NCBI RefSeq assembly: GCF_050948215.1
Contig: NC_135165.1
Span: 6,918,501-6,982,500 of the forward strand
DNA from: Halictus rubicundus
Lineage: Eukaryota > Arthropoda > Insecta > Hymenoptera > Halictidae
Length of the DNA: 64,000 nucleotides
Direction of reading: 5' to 3'
In this document: piece by piece, positions 40,191 to 52,652 of the stretch
Layout: each line of letters begins with the position of its first letter
Numbering within the stretch: the first letter of the stretch is position 1
Program-made: the position numbers and the translations under genes
The notes under the pieces: generated by a model
Database searches by the model: none
Told to the model about the DNA's origin: nothing
What the model saw: only the letters and a program-made list of their open reading frames with translations

Positions 40191-40893
40191 TAGCATTTCT
40201 TTTTAGGTACATTTTTATAAGTCATAGGATTCCACCTACTACAAGTAAATTTCATGTTATACTTAAGCAACACGATCGTAATTGAAATATATGAATAATG
40301 TCAATATAAATAATACAACCTTGCAAGTTCTTTAATCGTGCTCACATCAATGATTCTATAATGTAAATATTCACTGACCAATGGCATGTGTTTTGCCAAA
40401 AACATACGATCCATGTAGACTGTATTACCAGCCAATGGACAAACTCCTTCCGATATATATGTCTTCAAAAAATCAAGTAACATTTGTTCAGCTTCTTTTA
40501 GGGTAACATTACTTGACTTCGACTCATTTATCAATCCTGTCTAAACGAATATATGCCCATTGTCAGAAAAGAAGTGTGACTAAAACAATTGTTTTCTTCT
40601 TACAAAAATTTTCTTACTTTCTTATGGTAATCCATGCACCAGTCATTCATATTGCATAATACTGCATCCGACTGGTTAATCACAACATTAAATTCTGAAC
40701 TAATTACATTTAGATCTTTGTCGGTAATTAAACAAGCAACTTCCAAAATTGTATCTTTCTCTATGTCAAGACCTGTTAACTGAGGGTAGAAATACTTTTT
40801 CACTACAGGTAAAAAATTCGAATGAGTAGACAGTTTTTCATAATTTACCTCTGTGTCTATCCAGACAATGTGATTGATGCAGAAGCTGGCCAT
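40112..40893 (-). CDS. REXO2: Oligoribonuclease (REXO2/Orn family), compact gene
   Basis: Minus-strand exons 40849-40893, 40618-40779, 40320-40540, 40112-40235; 183 residues. A 3'-5' exonuclease of the DEDDh class that degrades 2-5 nt RNA and DNA fragments in mitochondria and cytosol. Catalytic residues visible: WIDTE (Asp13, Glu15), NTVYMDRMFL (Asp113) and HRALPD (His159, Asp164). The family's usual ALDD is ALPD here, with the acidic position kept. Introns 1 and 2 are short (69 and 77 bases). Intron 3 starts GTTGTA, a weak donor, but phase and similarity (KELAR then RWNP) support it. The frame stays open upstream of the ATG to a possible acceptor near 40923, so an extra 5' exon with a mitochondrial presequence is possible. 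Confidence 0.92.
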
Positions 40894-42640
40894 TTGTCTT
40901 TCAACTAAATTTGTGATTTCAACTAAAATGAAGTCAAAACTAACTAAAATATTTTAACTAAAATGAAGTCAACATTTATATAGAATAAAGAGACTGACAA
41001 TGAGTATAGAATTTAAGAACTTGATGCCACAACCAGGCAAATCTGCTTTTTAGTAAAGCTGTATTTGTTGAAGGTTCTTACATATTGTTATATATTGCTG
41101 ACTGTTTGGTGCAACAATTAAACAGTTTTTAAAATCTAAATTTGCCCTAGGTCTCCAATTATAAGCTTGATAACACAGAACATATGGGTTTGTACCATAA
41201 CCTCTACAATTTCTACTTACATATATCGATAAAAATATGAAATAAACAAAGTACAAAATAAACAAAATAACAAATACTATCATAAAATGTATTTATTTAC
41301 CTCTGAATTTCACTAAACTCTTCAATTAATACTGATCAATTTGTACTTCCTAAAATTAGATAACCTATATAATAGTGTCCCAACCATGAACCTGGTCTCA
41401 ACGAATATATTTACGTAATAACCGATTCTCCTTGGTACGTTTCATGTTTAAATCATACAATTTATAAATATATTTTCTATATCTAATTGTAAACAATCAC
41501 TAAACATAGGAACAAGTAAAATAATTAAAACTTTAATTTATATAAAATATTATTGTTAATACCAGCTGTACATACGTAAATACATACATAAATAAATACA
41601 TATTTCGGTAAGAAGTTTAACCAACCTATATGTCAACACAAATTTTCACCTTGATAATTTTTTAATTTATTTAATGCTCCAATCGTAACACACATAATGT
41701 GTACGTACAGTAAGAAATGGTGCCATGAGCTTTAGAATTGCCGAAAACATTAAATGTATAGTTCTTAACAATTCTTGTTTTTGCAGCAAATTCGCATAGC
41801 GCCTCCGTATGAAAACTGCGATTGTTATACGTTAAATGGTTGAGGCTTCTATGTAATTATTAAAATACATAAAGTGCAAGAAATATAAATACACTTGATA
41901 CGGTAAAGATTTTGCCGCCATAAATGCAAATACAACTTAACCTGAAATAGGTTGAGGATATCTTGTAATTATCAGTATCTCTCAATACTGACTTCTAGAT
42001 CAAAAACATTATAAGTGTATAAAATTCATTGCATTTTGAGTGTTGTACAGTAGTTATGCAACATGACGGAGAAAATCTAACGAACATATTCAATTTAATT
42101 GTGATTCACGAATAACGCTATTTAATGTTTTCATTATTCATTAATAACAAATTGAAGCTATTCGTTACAAAAGATTTTGAAATGAAAGCTTGATTAATGT
42201 AAAATTAAGGTTTATAGGTAAATGTAATTTATGAAAATAATTAGTCGCTTCAAGCATTATTTGTCTGTTTTACTATGAATAACGAATAAACTCAAACAAT
42301 AAACAACTGCATGACTCATTCGTTATTTTTATTGAAAAATGTTACTGAAATAATGCTAAATACTGCTCTATACAAAGATATTGTGTAATAAAATATAATC
42401 ATTGATAGAATAAGAAAATGGCGGGAGCAAACACGGGTGAAGAATTTCCCGCGTTTTTGTCGGCCAACAGCTATAGCATAGTTTCGAAATAATGTTGACT
42501 TGTATATATAAAATTGTAACTGGAAGATTACAGTAAGATCTATTATAAAAACGGATTTCAATCCATTTTTCATTTTCGATTGGGATATCAGGGAAGGTGA
42601 TTCAGTGAATTGAGGTTTATTCCTTCGATAAAATATTAGT
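40894..42640. other. AT-rich spacer between oligoribonuclease and histone cluster
   Basis: No gene is supported. A 77-codon minus frame at 41050-41283 has a hydrophobic start but no recognisable domain; it might belong to the oligoribonuclease 5' end. An 85-codon minus frame at 42316-42573 also shows no family features. Confidence 0.55.
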
Positions 42641-42656
42641 GGCCCTGAAAAGGGCC
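42641..42656 (-). terminator. Histone 3' stem-loop (H3)
   Basis: The minus strand reads GGCCCTTTTCAGGGCC, the SLBP-bound hairpin of replication-dependent histone mRNAs, 30 bases after the H3 stop. Confidence 0.97.
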
Positions 42657-42686
42657 GTTTTTGTAAATTCTCGCGTTGAGAGTAAC

Positions 42687-43727
<1,041 letters not shown>

Positions 43728-43761
43728 ATGTGTTGTCAGCCAATAATTACAAAATACAATC

Positions 43762-43777
43762 GGCCCTTTTCAGGGCC
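43762..43777 (+). terminator. Histone 3' stem-loop (H4 copy 1)
   Basis: GGCCCTTTTCAGGGCC, 35 bases after the stop. Confidence 0.97.
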
Positions 43778-45314
43778 AACAAATCGCTTAAACGTATGGC
43801 AACATTCAGTTTCATCTATAGCAAAAATATTGTTCCTATAACCTGCGTAACCTGTTCACCAAGACCGTTCCTCGTTCCCTTAACCCTTCGACAGGAAATT
43901 CAATTTAATACTATCCTTAATATCGTTTGTAGCAGTTAATCGTATATTGTAAACTAAATAGACCTAAATCTGCGTTCATAGAGGAAGAAACACATTTTGC
44001 AGTTTATTCAATCTGGTTTTATTTATACAAATTCATTATTACTATAATGAGAGGTTCATCAAAATTTATAATATTGTAACAATAATTTTGGCAGGATAAA
44101 GGAGTATACGTGTCTTTTTGAAATTTGGGCAGACATAGAAATCTTTATTGCACGAAGCGTGGCTTATGGTTTAAATTTCAACGACCATACTTGTTCAAAA
44201 TATCCCGAACCCGTAGATAGGCCTGGTATGTTTAACCTAGTCCTTTATGATCGTTTCCAGTAGCCATGTTGTGAACACAGCATTAGAGAATACAGATTGT
44301 CGTCGATGATTCCCATTCTTGCTTTCACTATGCTTCATTTCGTAAATTATAACTAACTGAACGTATATTCAAACGAATCCAATAAATAAACAGAGAATAT
44401 ACATTTAAAGAATAAAGCTTCAATAGTATGTCTCTTAAATTAAATATATAAATAATGTTGAATTACTGAATAGGCAGAAATAAACAAGCATTTATAATAG
44501 TATTTTAACACGTTTGCGGACGCAAATGCTACAGCATTCATTTTCATAGTGATGCAAAATGACGTGAATGCTATAGCATTGAAATTTTAAAGTCAATTTT
44601 TATTCATTTAATTTTATACAACCTTAAGTTTTGGTAATTAATATACATTTCAAATTGAAATTTGTTTTTGTAATTAATATACATTTCATTTGTCATTACT
44701 AATGACAGTTAACTTATTATTATTGTTTATTTCTAATCAGATTTCGGATAGTACAACTAGTTTCAAGAAAAATTGCCTGTCTATTTTTGCAGCTCACTGA
44801 AAATTTTTACTGTCCGTGAACGTGTTAAGTCATTTCAATCCAAGTTAATGTATAGGAATTTTAGGCAATATTTTCTTTCTTTCAAATATTACTAAACCTA
44901 CCAAGCATTAAAAGTACCTGGTAAATGTTGCCTTATAAAAACGGCAACGCTTAATTTATTGCGATTATCTGTTATTTTCAATGCAACAGATGCTCCGGCA
45001 AGGAAATTTATTTCATTATTTTCCAGAAGTGAATAATTTTCAACATCGTGAGACATAAAACCGGTCATTTGACCGTGGTTCACTTTCAGCACGTGCAAAT
45101 TCTAAAAGACCAAGGAAACGTGTATAGGAACAAAAATGAGCCATTAGTTTATTCTTAGCATCGTGGGTCTTTAAAGTCTTTAAACCGGGTCCGTTAAAAG
45201 AATGCAACGTGCCAATTTCGACAGAGTAGCTTCAGAAAATACAAATTTGCATGAAGATACGAGGTAAAAGCAGATAGTTGAAGAGACGTTGTTCGAGCGC
45301 GTGATGAAATTGGT
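43778..45314. other. Spacer between H4 and lone H2B
   Basis: AT-rich. The only structure is a TTAA-flanked MITE at 44509-44824. No H2A is found as a partner for the H2B at 45384. A 66-codon minus frame at 44898-45098 is not recognised. Confidence 0.6.
44509..44824. mobile_element. TTAA-flanked MITE, 316 bp
   Basis: TTAA copies lie at 44505-44508 and 44825-44828. The inverted ends are CACGTTTGCGGACG and CTGTCCGTGAACGTG. Near the left side a GCTACAGCATTCA / TGAATGCTATAGC inner hairpin is present. No coding capacity. Confidence 0.75.
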
Positions 45315-45330
45315 GGCCCTGAAAAGGGCC
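45315..45330 (-). terminator. Histone 3' stem-loop (lone H2B)
   Basis: The minus strand reads GGCCCTTTTCAGGGCC, 54 bases beyond the H2B stop. Confidence 0.97.
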
Positions 45331-45383
45331 GTTTAATAAATGCCTGAGAGAGGATTGTTGTTGAAAACTCGACTTGGAGAGAT

Positions 45384-45764
45384 TTATTTGGTGTTCGTGT
45401 ATTTGGTAACTGCCTTGGTGCCTTCGCTGACAGCGTGTTTCGCGAGCTCCCCCGGCAACAAGAGTCTGACCGCGGTTTGTATCTCTCTCGAGGTGATCGT
45501 TCTCTTTTGGTTGTACTGCGACAATCGGGCCGCCTCGGCGGCGATACGTTCGAATAGGTCGTTGACGAAGCTGTTCATGATGCTCATCGCCCGGCTCGAG
45601 ATACCCGTGTCCTGGTGCACTTGTCGCAGTACTTTGTATATGTAGATTCCGTAGCTCTCCTTTCGCTTCTTCCTCCTTTTGCTGAGGTCCGAACTGCTCA
45701 TGTTGATGTTTTTCTGAGCCTTGCCGGACCTCTTCATGGATTTAACCGCGGCTTTCGGCGGCAT
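45384..45764 (-). CDS. H2B: Histone H2B, diverged lone copy
   Basis: 126 residues, intronless. The C-terminal half is standard H2B (TITSREIQTAVRLLLPGELAKHAVSEGTKAVTKY). The tail and first helices differ from the partnered H2B at 57046: a Ser-rich tail (NMSSSDLSKRRKKRKESYG), several Lys-to-Arg changes (KVLRQ, SSRAM), and changes at RLSQYNQKRT and the end NTK. The frame is intact, a TATA box lies at 45871-45877 and the 3' stem-loop is perfect, so it looks functional and replication-dependent. No divergent H2A partner is present. It may be a tissue- or germline-biased H2B; that is inference. The ubiquitin-site Lys of the VTKYT motif is kept. Confidence 0.95.
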   Translation of the reverse strand: MPPKAAVKSMKRSGKAQKNINMSSSDLSKRRKKRKESYGIYIYKVLRQVHQDTGISSRAMSIMNSFVNDLFERIAAEAARLSQYNQKRTITSREIQTAVRLLLPGELAKHAVSEGTKAVTKYTNTK

Positions 45765-45870
45765 GAGTCGTCAAAACTGTAAAATCAACAAGAAAACAAA
45801 GAACAACACGTGTATTCTATGTCGCTGGTAAATTTTCCAGAAAACTGCACGGGGGCTACGACACTGCCGC

Positions 45871-45877
45871 TTTTATA
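45871..45877 (-). promoter_or_regulatory. TATA box of lone H2B
   Basis: The minus strand reads TATAAAA about 107 bases upstream of the ATG, at the usual spacing for a histone leader. Confidence 0.7.
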
Positions 45878-45964
45878 GCTTGAACGATACCTACGGCTGC
45901 TCCAATTGGACGTACATTTATTAGAATCACCTGTGTCCTTTGTCCTCTCATTGGACGAGATTGT

Positions 45965-45988
45965 ACACACACACACACACACACACAC
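45965..45988. repeat. (CA)n microsatellite
   Basis: About 12 uninterrupted CA units, upstream of the lone H2B promoter. Confidence 0.95.
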
Positions 45989-46402
45989 TGGACGATTTCA
46001 ACGTTTCGAAAAGTTCGAACCTGTCGACGACAACATCGATTACGGTTACCGCGACTGTAACGAGGAGGAGACGAGCAACGGGCTTTGTTTTGTTGACCAT
46101 GAGAAATAAGCCTGAATGCCGTTCATTCTCTCAGAGAAACGATAATAGAGAATCTGCATTTCCACTTTTATAATAAACATCGCTCGAGTAAATTCTTATG
46201 AAATAATTTCATGATTTTCAGCGAAACATTTCAATTTTTCTATGTACAGAATATTTTCAAATTATACTGCAGTATAAATCTATAATAGCACACTGTTTCT
46301 CAGTTGATCAAATGTCGCACTCTGGTCTCTCAAGCAGAGCGAGATTCTCCTACGTTTAGCATACGGAAAACAGTCTGTAGAAAACAAAAATCAGGCACAT
46401 AA

Positions 46403-46600
46403 TAGGGTAAGGGACCCAACTACGGTGGGGGTACCAATTACTGTGCCTATATTCATTTTATTTTATTTTTAAAGCATAATGAATATTAAAAAAGAGACAT
46501 TAAATTCTTTTCGTTAAGATCAGTTGATATAGATGTTATATATCTCTCTTTTAATATTCAGTATGCATGGACCCCCACAGTAATTGGGTCTCTTACCCTA
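46403..46600. mobile_element. Palindromic MITE, family TAGGGTAAGGG, copy 1
   Basis: The ends TAGGGTAAGGGACCCAA and its complement TTGGGTCTCTTACCCTA are inverted repeats. Further inverted pairing runs inward (GTGGGGGTACC against GGACCCCCAC; AGCATAATGAATATT against AATATTCAGTATGC). Relatives lie at 52471-53269 and 61075-61267. The TA at each end is consistent with a mariner-like target, which is inferred. Confidence 0.75.
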
Positions 46601-47628
46601 TGTAATTATCAAATTCAAATATCCAAACGAAATAAAAAAAATGTTATATTTTCGATTATTCGACGATACTATTGTATCCTGCTATGGAAAGCGTACTTAA
46701 CAGCGTACAATGAATGTATAAAAACATTAAAAACGTGTCAGAATAAGTACCAAGCCGCGTCTGCTAATGCGGGTTTATTTAAAATATGTTACAACGCTGT
46801 CGCACAAGAGCTCTCGTAATTAGAATGATTTTCCATACACTAACATTTTAAAAAATCATACCGTCTTAATAAATTTATTTGTATAGATATACAACCATGT
46901 CAAAGTAATTTGGTACAATATTTCCTCATACATGAATATTTTAGTGATTTGATTGAATTCGAAACTTGAATTAAAACATGACAATTAAATATTAACGAAC
47001 AAATTGCGAATCTTTGTGTTCTGCCGTTATGAGTCGAAGATTGCACATAATAAATCGGGCTCTAAATCATAATAAAGCGGACTCATCTTGTACCGGGTGG
47101 CGGGAAATCAATTCGACAAAGGAAAAGAAAAATCGATTTGTGCGTAAGCATCTGCGTCGAGAAGGGAAACCGATGGGATGAAGAGGGCGACTCCCTAAGG
47201 TCTAAGCCTAAGAGATAACAAAAGTTAGTCTCCAAGGGCGGAAATGCATTTCCGATTATCCTAACGGTGTACACTGAAATCGCATTCTCGTCAGGTATCT
47301 AGGAAGTTCCCAAAGCTTGCCAAATGAATTCTTATAGGGTAGACTTGACCATTCCCTTTTCCGGGAAAATTCTCGGACGCAAGGGTCAAGCCAGGTAGTA
47401 ATTCCATGGGGTGGCAGGCTCATTAATCACAGCAAACTGTAACAAGGCGATGTTCCTCTTAAGCGAGTTTAAGGAATCATCGAGGCGCTGGACACGGTCT
47501 CGAAGATGTTAACTGGAAAGCTCCCTTTTGTTTCTACTCCCTCGGGATTTTATCTGTACGTTCTTACCTAGGAATGTACCGTTACTCCTTAACACTGTGC
47601 GACAGGGTGAGTAGAAACAGGGTGGACG

Positions 47629-47636
47629 TATATAAG
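47629..47636 (+). promoter_or_regulatory. TATA box of serine protease
   Basis: TATATAAG, 34 bases before the ATG. The leader would be very short (start expected near the CACAGTT at 47659). Confidence 0.65.
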
Positions 47637-47669
47637 AGGCCAGGGTACACAGATTTTGCACAGTTCAAG

Positions 47670-50600
47670 ATGAGTTTCGCAAACGTAATGTCGCTCTTCC
47701 TCGTCGTCGTTTCCTTGACCTTGGGCGGCAACGTACTTTGCAGTCCGCTGTTGAAGAACTCTCCAAACGTTGGCAAATCGAACGAAGTTCTGAACAGCAG
47801 CCGCTCGATCATCAACGGTCTCGGACACTTTTCTGCTACACAGGATGGTACGTTTTTTAATCATTAGACCGCGGATTTTATGAATTTACGGCAGCCACGA
47901 GTTGGTGCAATTTAAAACAGCCTCGGTCGATAGTTTATTTTGAATTGATCACGATCGTTAAAGAAAAACAAAGAAATGTTAAGCTGTCTTCTGCTTCTTG
48001 CAACTGATCCAAAGAATTTTTCAAAGCAGAGAGAAACATTAGGAAATTGCAGTTTATTTAACGAAACGATAACCGAGACATCAAGATTCACGGCCAGACA
48101 GCAGATCTTTATGCAAATTTTCATTTCTTATTTAATCCAAATCAGAATTCAGGGAAAAATGGTTGCGTCAACTGAAAGACTCCTCGTGGGAAATATGTTA
48201 TTGAATAAATCTGTGAATAAACATCTGAATTTTATCTTTGAATTTTAATTTAAAAACGCTGCGAACTTTCGTTCCGATCCGATATTAACGGGAGAAAATA
48301 AATGTTAGAAAGAAATTCAAGAGTGAAATTTCGCTGCGGGCATGAACGACTCAGGTTTTACGATAATTCGAATTTATTGTGATCTGTGCTGTAATTTTCA
48401 TTTGCAGAAAGTGTTCTGACAGACAACGACTTGGACATGGATAGAATCGTCGGCGGGAGGTACGCGAGGAAGAATCAGTTCCCGTTTATGGCTGTGGTGC
48501 ACCGGTTGATGGGCAGGGGCTACATTGCCCAATGCGGCGGAACAATAATCTCCAGCAGATGGGTATTGACAGCGGGTCATTGCGTGGCCGAGGAGCCGCG
48601 GAAATTCTTCGTGCTGTTCGGCGTAAACGATAAGTCCGGCATGGGCTACAATTTCTACCAAGGGCCTGGCATCACCATGATGACAGAGACGGGCGCCCTT
48701 CATCCGGACTACAAGCCGACCATAAACGATGTCGGCTTGTTATACATGCCACAGGATATTCCATTTGGACGTAAGAGAGACACACGATTATCGCGGCATT
48801 CCGGTCCCTTCCATCCTGTACCGTATTCGGGTTTAATTCACAGAATCCGTTACATTTCAGGAAGCATCCAGCCCATTCAAGTGGCGGGATACAGTAGCAT
48901 GTACAAGGATCTTGACGGCAGGTTCGCTATCGTTCTCGGGTGGGGAAAAGATAGAAACACCGGCATAGGAACGACATCGCTGAAATACGCCACATTGCCG
49001 ATCATTTCGAACGCGCAATGCGGCATGAGCTGGGCCGTAACGCCGGGAAAGCACGTGTGCACAGCACCTGGCTACGGACAGGATGCTTGTCAGGTAACAT
49101 TTCATACTTCACCCCGGAAGCTATTCTACATTTCACTAATTACTAGACTGCGAAGTTCGCGCGTTTATTACACTTTTGATCTTGGAGAACGCGGCGCGGA
49201 ATTTAATGAAATGTTCATGTTCTTTCATGTACAGTAGAACTTTGAATATAAGAATATTTCTTTCACTCGAATTTCCATAAAATAATTTATATGACTCGGA
49301 CACAGCACAGTTCTCTTTTCCAATGAAACTTGAAAAATTAATGTCTAACTGGTCGACCCAGTTACTTTTCCATACACACAATACCATATAATAGAGTAGT
49401 TATTGAAAAAAATGTGAGATTGTTCAAGTATATTGAAGTATAATAATCCTCAACCTTCCGTGGGCAACCAATTTATTTTCGGAGCGAAACTTCACTCTTG
49501 AATTTCTTTCTTTTCGTTATTTATTTTTTTCTGTTAATGCTTTAAAAATTCGACGTTCCAACAATTATTTATTAACCCGTAGCACTCGAATGGCGACTGT
49601 AAGGCGTCACTAAAAATTGCTATATCATTATTCAAAATATTTTTCACATTATTAAATTTGTTTGTATTTAATAAATTACTAAACATTTTGGTATTGTACG
49701 AGTAAATTCCACCATTTTTGTACGTATAACATGAAAAAAATGTATAGAAGGGAAATATTGTAGGTCGGAAGAAATGTTTCGTTTTGGAGTTAACACGTTG
49801 AACGCCACGTCAGCCATATGTGGCTGACGGAATTATTTGTGCAGGTTTTAAAATGAATTTTTACGTTGATATATTCATTGTACTAAACTTAATTAGGATC
49901 TGTAACATGCAAGAAAGTTGGAGGATTTCTCAGTATCGTACATTTAATTTTTTGCCATTTTTATTTCATTAAATAACTTACTTTGATTTTATGGAATTTT
50001 TGGGGTTTTTAGTTTAGCGTTCAAAGTGTTAAAATAGCTTCGAGTGCAAAGGGTTGAAATAGAGAATTCAATAAGCGTTTCAAGAATTTTTTAGATTTTT
50101 CGAAAACCTAGAACTGGAACAAAAATTAGTCGCGAACAAGAACGACTAGGTATGCAAACGATGTCGATAAAAAATAAGGTTGCAGACGGAGGGTTAAAAC
50201 TAGTATAAAATAATTCAAGTAAAATATAAAAAAAAGCATTAATTTTCACACGTATTCATACCGTGCCCGTGGCCATAAAAATATATGTGTGTCTGGAGGT
50301 TACACAGGAAGGCTCGCAGCCGTTTCGAAGGGCCAGGCAGGCACATTCCACGCCCGGTCCCGCCATGCATGCTCGGCGGCCCTTTTCCTTTGTCCCACGA
50401 GTGCACATGCTGCATACAGATGTTTTCTTTTTCGTGGCACGATGCAGACGTTCTCCGAATAATCTGCCGCGGCCCTCTGCGGCGAGAGAACTAAAAATTG
50501 GAGTATCAACCGTTTCCTTTTCTCTTGCAGGGCGACAGCGGCGGTCCTCTGATCATGTACGAAAATCGTGTTCCCATTCAAATCGGAATTGTCAGCTACG

Positions 50601-50701
50601 GAGACGCGGACTGTCCCAGCGGCCGACCCGGCGTGTTCTCAAGAGTGACTGGCTACATCGACTGGATCCAAAAAGTCACGGGACTATGCTTTGAACGCTA
50701 G
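47670..50701 (+). CDS. Trypsin-like S1 serine protease, secreted
   Basis: Exons 47670-47847, 48408-48770, 48861-49093, 50531-50701; phases agree, 314 residues. A signal peptide (SLFLVVVSLTLGGNVLCS) and propeptide of about 50 residues lead to the activation site DR|IVGG (Arg72/Ile73). Triad: His117 (TAGHC), Asp167 (INDVGLL), Ser261 (GDSGGP). Asp255, six residues before the active Ser, sits in the S1 pocket, so trypsin-like cleavage after Lys or Arg is expected. There is no clip or CUB domain. The third intron contains two nested TTAA elements. Its substrate is unknown. The gene lies inside the histone cluster, and a broken paralogue follows. Poly(A) signal AATAAA at about 50828. Confidence 0.93.
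49576..50053. mobile_element. TTAA-type MITE in protease intron, outer element
   Basis: The left end CCCGTAGCACTCGAA follows TTAA (49572-49575). The right end CGAGTGCAAAGGG is followed by TTGA, a mutated target copy. It is interrupted by a second element at 49794-50028. Same family as 17373-17578. Confidence 0.6.
49794..50028. mobile_element. TTAA-flanked MITE nested in the outer element
   Basis: TTAA copies are intact at 49790-49793 and 50029-50032. The ends CACGTTGAACGCC and GCGTTCAAAGTG are inverted repeats. It is a reverse-oriented sister of the kon intron element at 22241-22458. Confidence 0.8.
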
Positions 50702-51385
50702 AAGTGACGCGAGCAATTTTCCAAAACGAACAACCACCGCAACTTGACGTATTTGTGTAAATAAATAAATTTTTATGGTGCTTTTTTAACACTACAATCG
50801 TGCTTTATTGTTTTATTTTGAAACACCAATAAAACATACAGCCCCTGGGTAATTTTCGGTTGAACCATAAATACCCAGAAAATGAGCGACCGAGCTATGT
50901 ATATCGACTGGATCCAAAAAATCACGGGACTATGCTTTGAACGCTAGAAGTGACGCGAGCAATTTTCCAAAACGAACAACCACCGCAACTTGACGTATTT
51001 GTGTAAATAAATAAATTTTTATGGTGCTTTTTTAACACTACAATCGTGCTTTATTGTTTTATTTTGAAACACCAATAAAACATACAGCCCCTGGGTAATT
51101 TTCGGTTGAGCCATAAATACTCAAAAAATGAGCGACTGAGCTATATCGACTGGATCCAAAAATTCACGGGACTATGCTTTAAACGCTAGAAATGACGCGA
51201 GCAATTTACCAAAGCGAATAACCACCGCAGTTTAACGCAACCACCGCATTTGTGTAAATCAATAAATTTGTACGGTGCTCTTTTAACACTACAATCGTGT
51301 TTTATTGTTTTATTTTGAAACACCAATAAAATATACAGCCTCTGGGTAATTTTCCGTTGAGCCATAAATACCAAGATATTGGGCG
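50657..51385 (+). repeat. Three tandem copies of the protease 3' end
   Basis: Copies begin at 50657, 50903 and 51145 with ATCGACTGGATCCAAAA and continue through the last codons (LCFER-stop), the 3' UTR and the AATAAA signal. The period is 246 and then 242 bases. Copy 1 is the functional gene end. Copies 2 and 3 are downstream and diverge slightly (copy 3 most). They contain no upstream exon. Confidence 0.9.
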
Positions 51386-52652
51386 TATACCCGTCAGTGT
51401 GAGATACGTTCGAAAATCTCCTGGCGTTTCTAGGCTTCTAAATGAAAATGGCCGTCGCGAGGAGGTGAATTCGGTTAATTATGCCGAGGAACATTCTAGT
51501 ACACCGTCTATGGCGTCCAGATTTTTCTATTCTCCTCGCGATTGTAAGTGTAATCCCGTTCCGAGCGGTTGAAACAATTTGCATATTTCGCAGTAGCAAT
51601 TTGGGAAATCGTCACACGTTTGGGTTTGTTTCGGGTGCCGTAGTCGACTGGAATAAAACAGTCGGTGGCTATTACACCGTGGACGGGCAATTTCCTTTTA
51701 TGGCGGTGGTGCATCGATTAATGCCGGGCGTGGCGACTTCTCAATGCGGCGGCACCATAATTTCCCGTTCGGTGGGCTCAGACGGAGGGACACTGCATAC
51801 ACAACTTCCCGCGTAAATTCTTCGTCGTGTTCGGTGTCGCTGATAAGGCAGGGATAGGATACAATTATAACCATGGTTCTGGCATCTCCATGATAACGTC
51901 GTACGTCGTCGCCTTATTATCACACCACGAATGACGTCGGACTGCTGCGTATGCCTCCAGACATTCCTTTCAATCGTACGTGCTAAATATTACCTCTCTG
52001 GTGGCTGGGACAATAGCACAAATTTTTATCATAGTGATCAAGTCTCTGTTCGGTGTGGAAAATTGCTTTTTGCCACGGTGCATCGAATGAATCAAGATTT
52101 TCTCCAAGATCAATCCCAACTGTTGATTTTTAAGCCGGTGCATATTTTTGGCAGAATAAAAAATTGATAATTCATAAATGGTATATTCTGACGAATAGGG
52201 TATATTCGACGAATGGTATATTCTTCCCTCTTCCATAGTTTTATCTGGCAATTTGTAGAACTGCTGAATTCATAAACAAATGCTACTTGAACGTTATCTA
52301 ATAAGATGTACATACATACTGACTTGATAAAAAAAAAACATAATTTTATAAATAAATTTTATTGTTAAATTTTAAAGCACTCTAGAGTGAGTCACGGTGC
52401 ACAGACGTCGTCCCTGAAAGGCTGAAATGGTCTAGTGATTTTAGAGCCAATTTGTAGAATTATAAACGCCTAGGATAAGGGATCCAATTACTGTGGGGGT
52501 ACCACTCACTGTGCCTACATTAATTATTCATATTTTTAAAGCATAATGAATATTACAAAAGATATAAAATTTTTTTCATTAAAATCAGTTAATATGTATG
52601 TTGTATATCTCTTCTTTATTATTCATTATGCTTTAAAAGTAAGTATAGTTAA

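Larger units (their letters stand above)
45878..47628. other. Spacer between H2B and serine protease
   Basis: It contains a CA microsatellite (45965-45988) and a palindromic MITE (46403-46600). No gene is seen. Confidence 0.6.

Noticed and set aside
41050..41283. 77-codon minus-strand frame upstream of oligoribonuclease
   Set aside because: Hydrophobic start but no recognisable domain, and no clear splice path into the 40893 exon; it could be a 5' exon but this is not supported.
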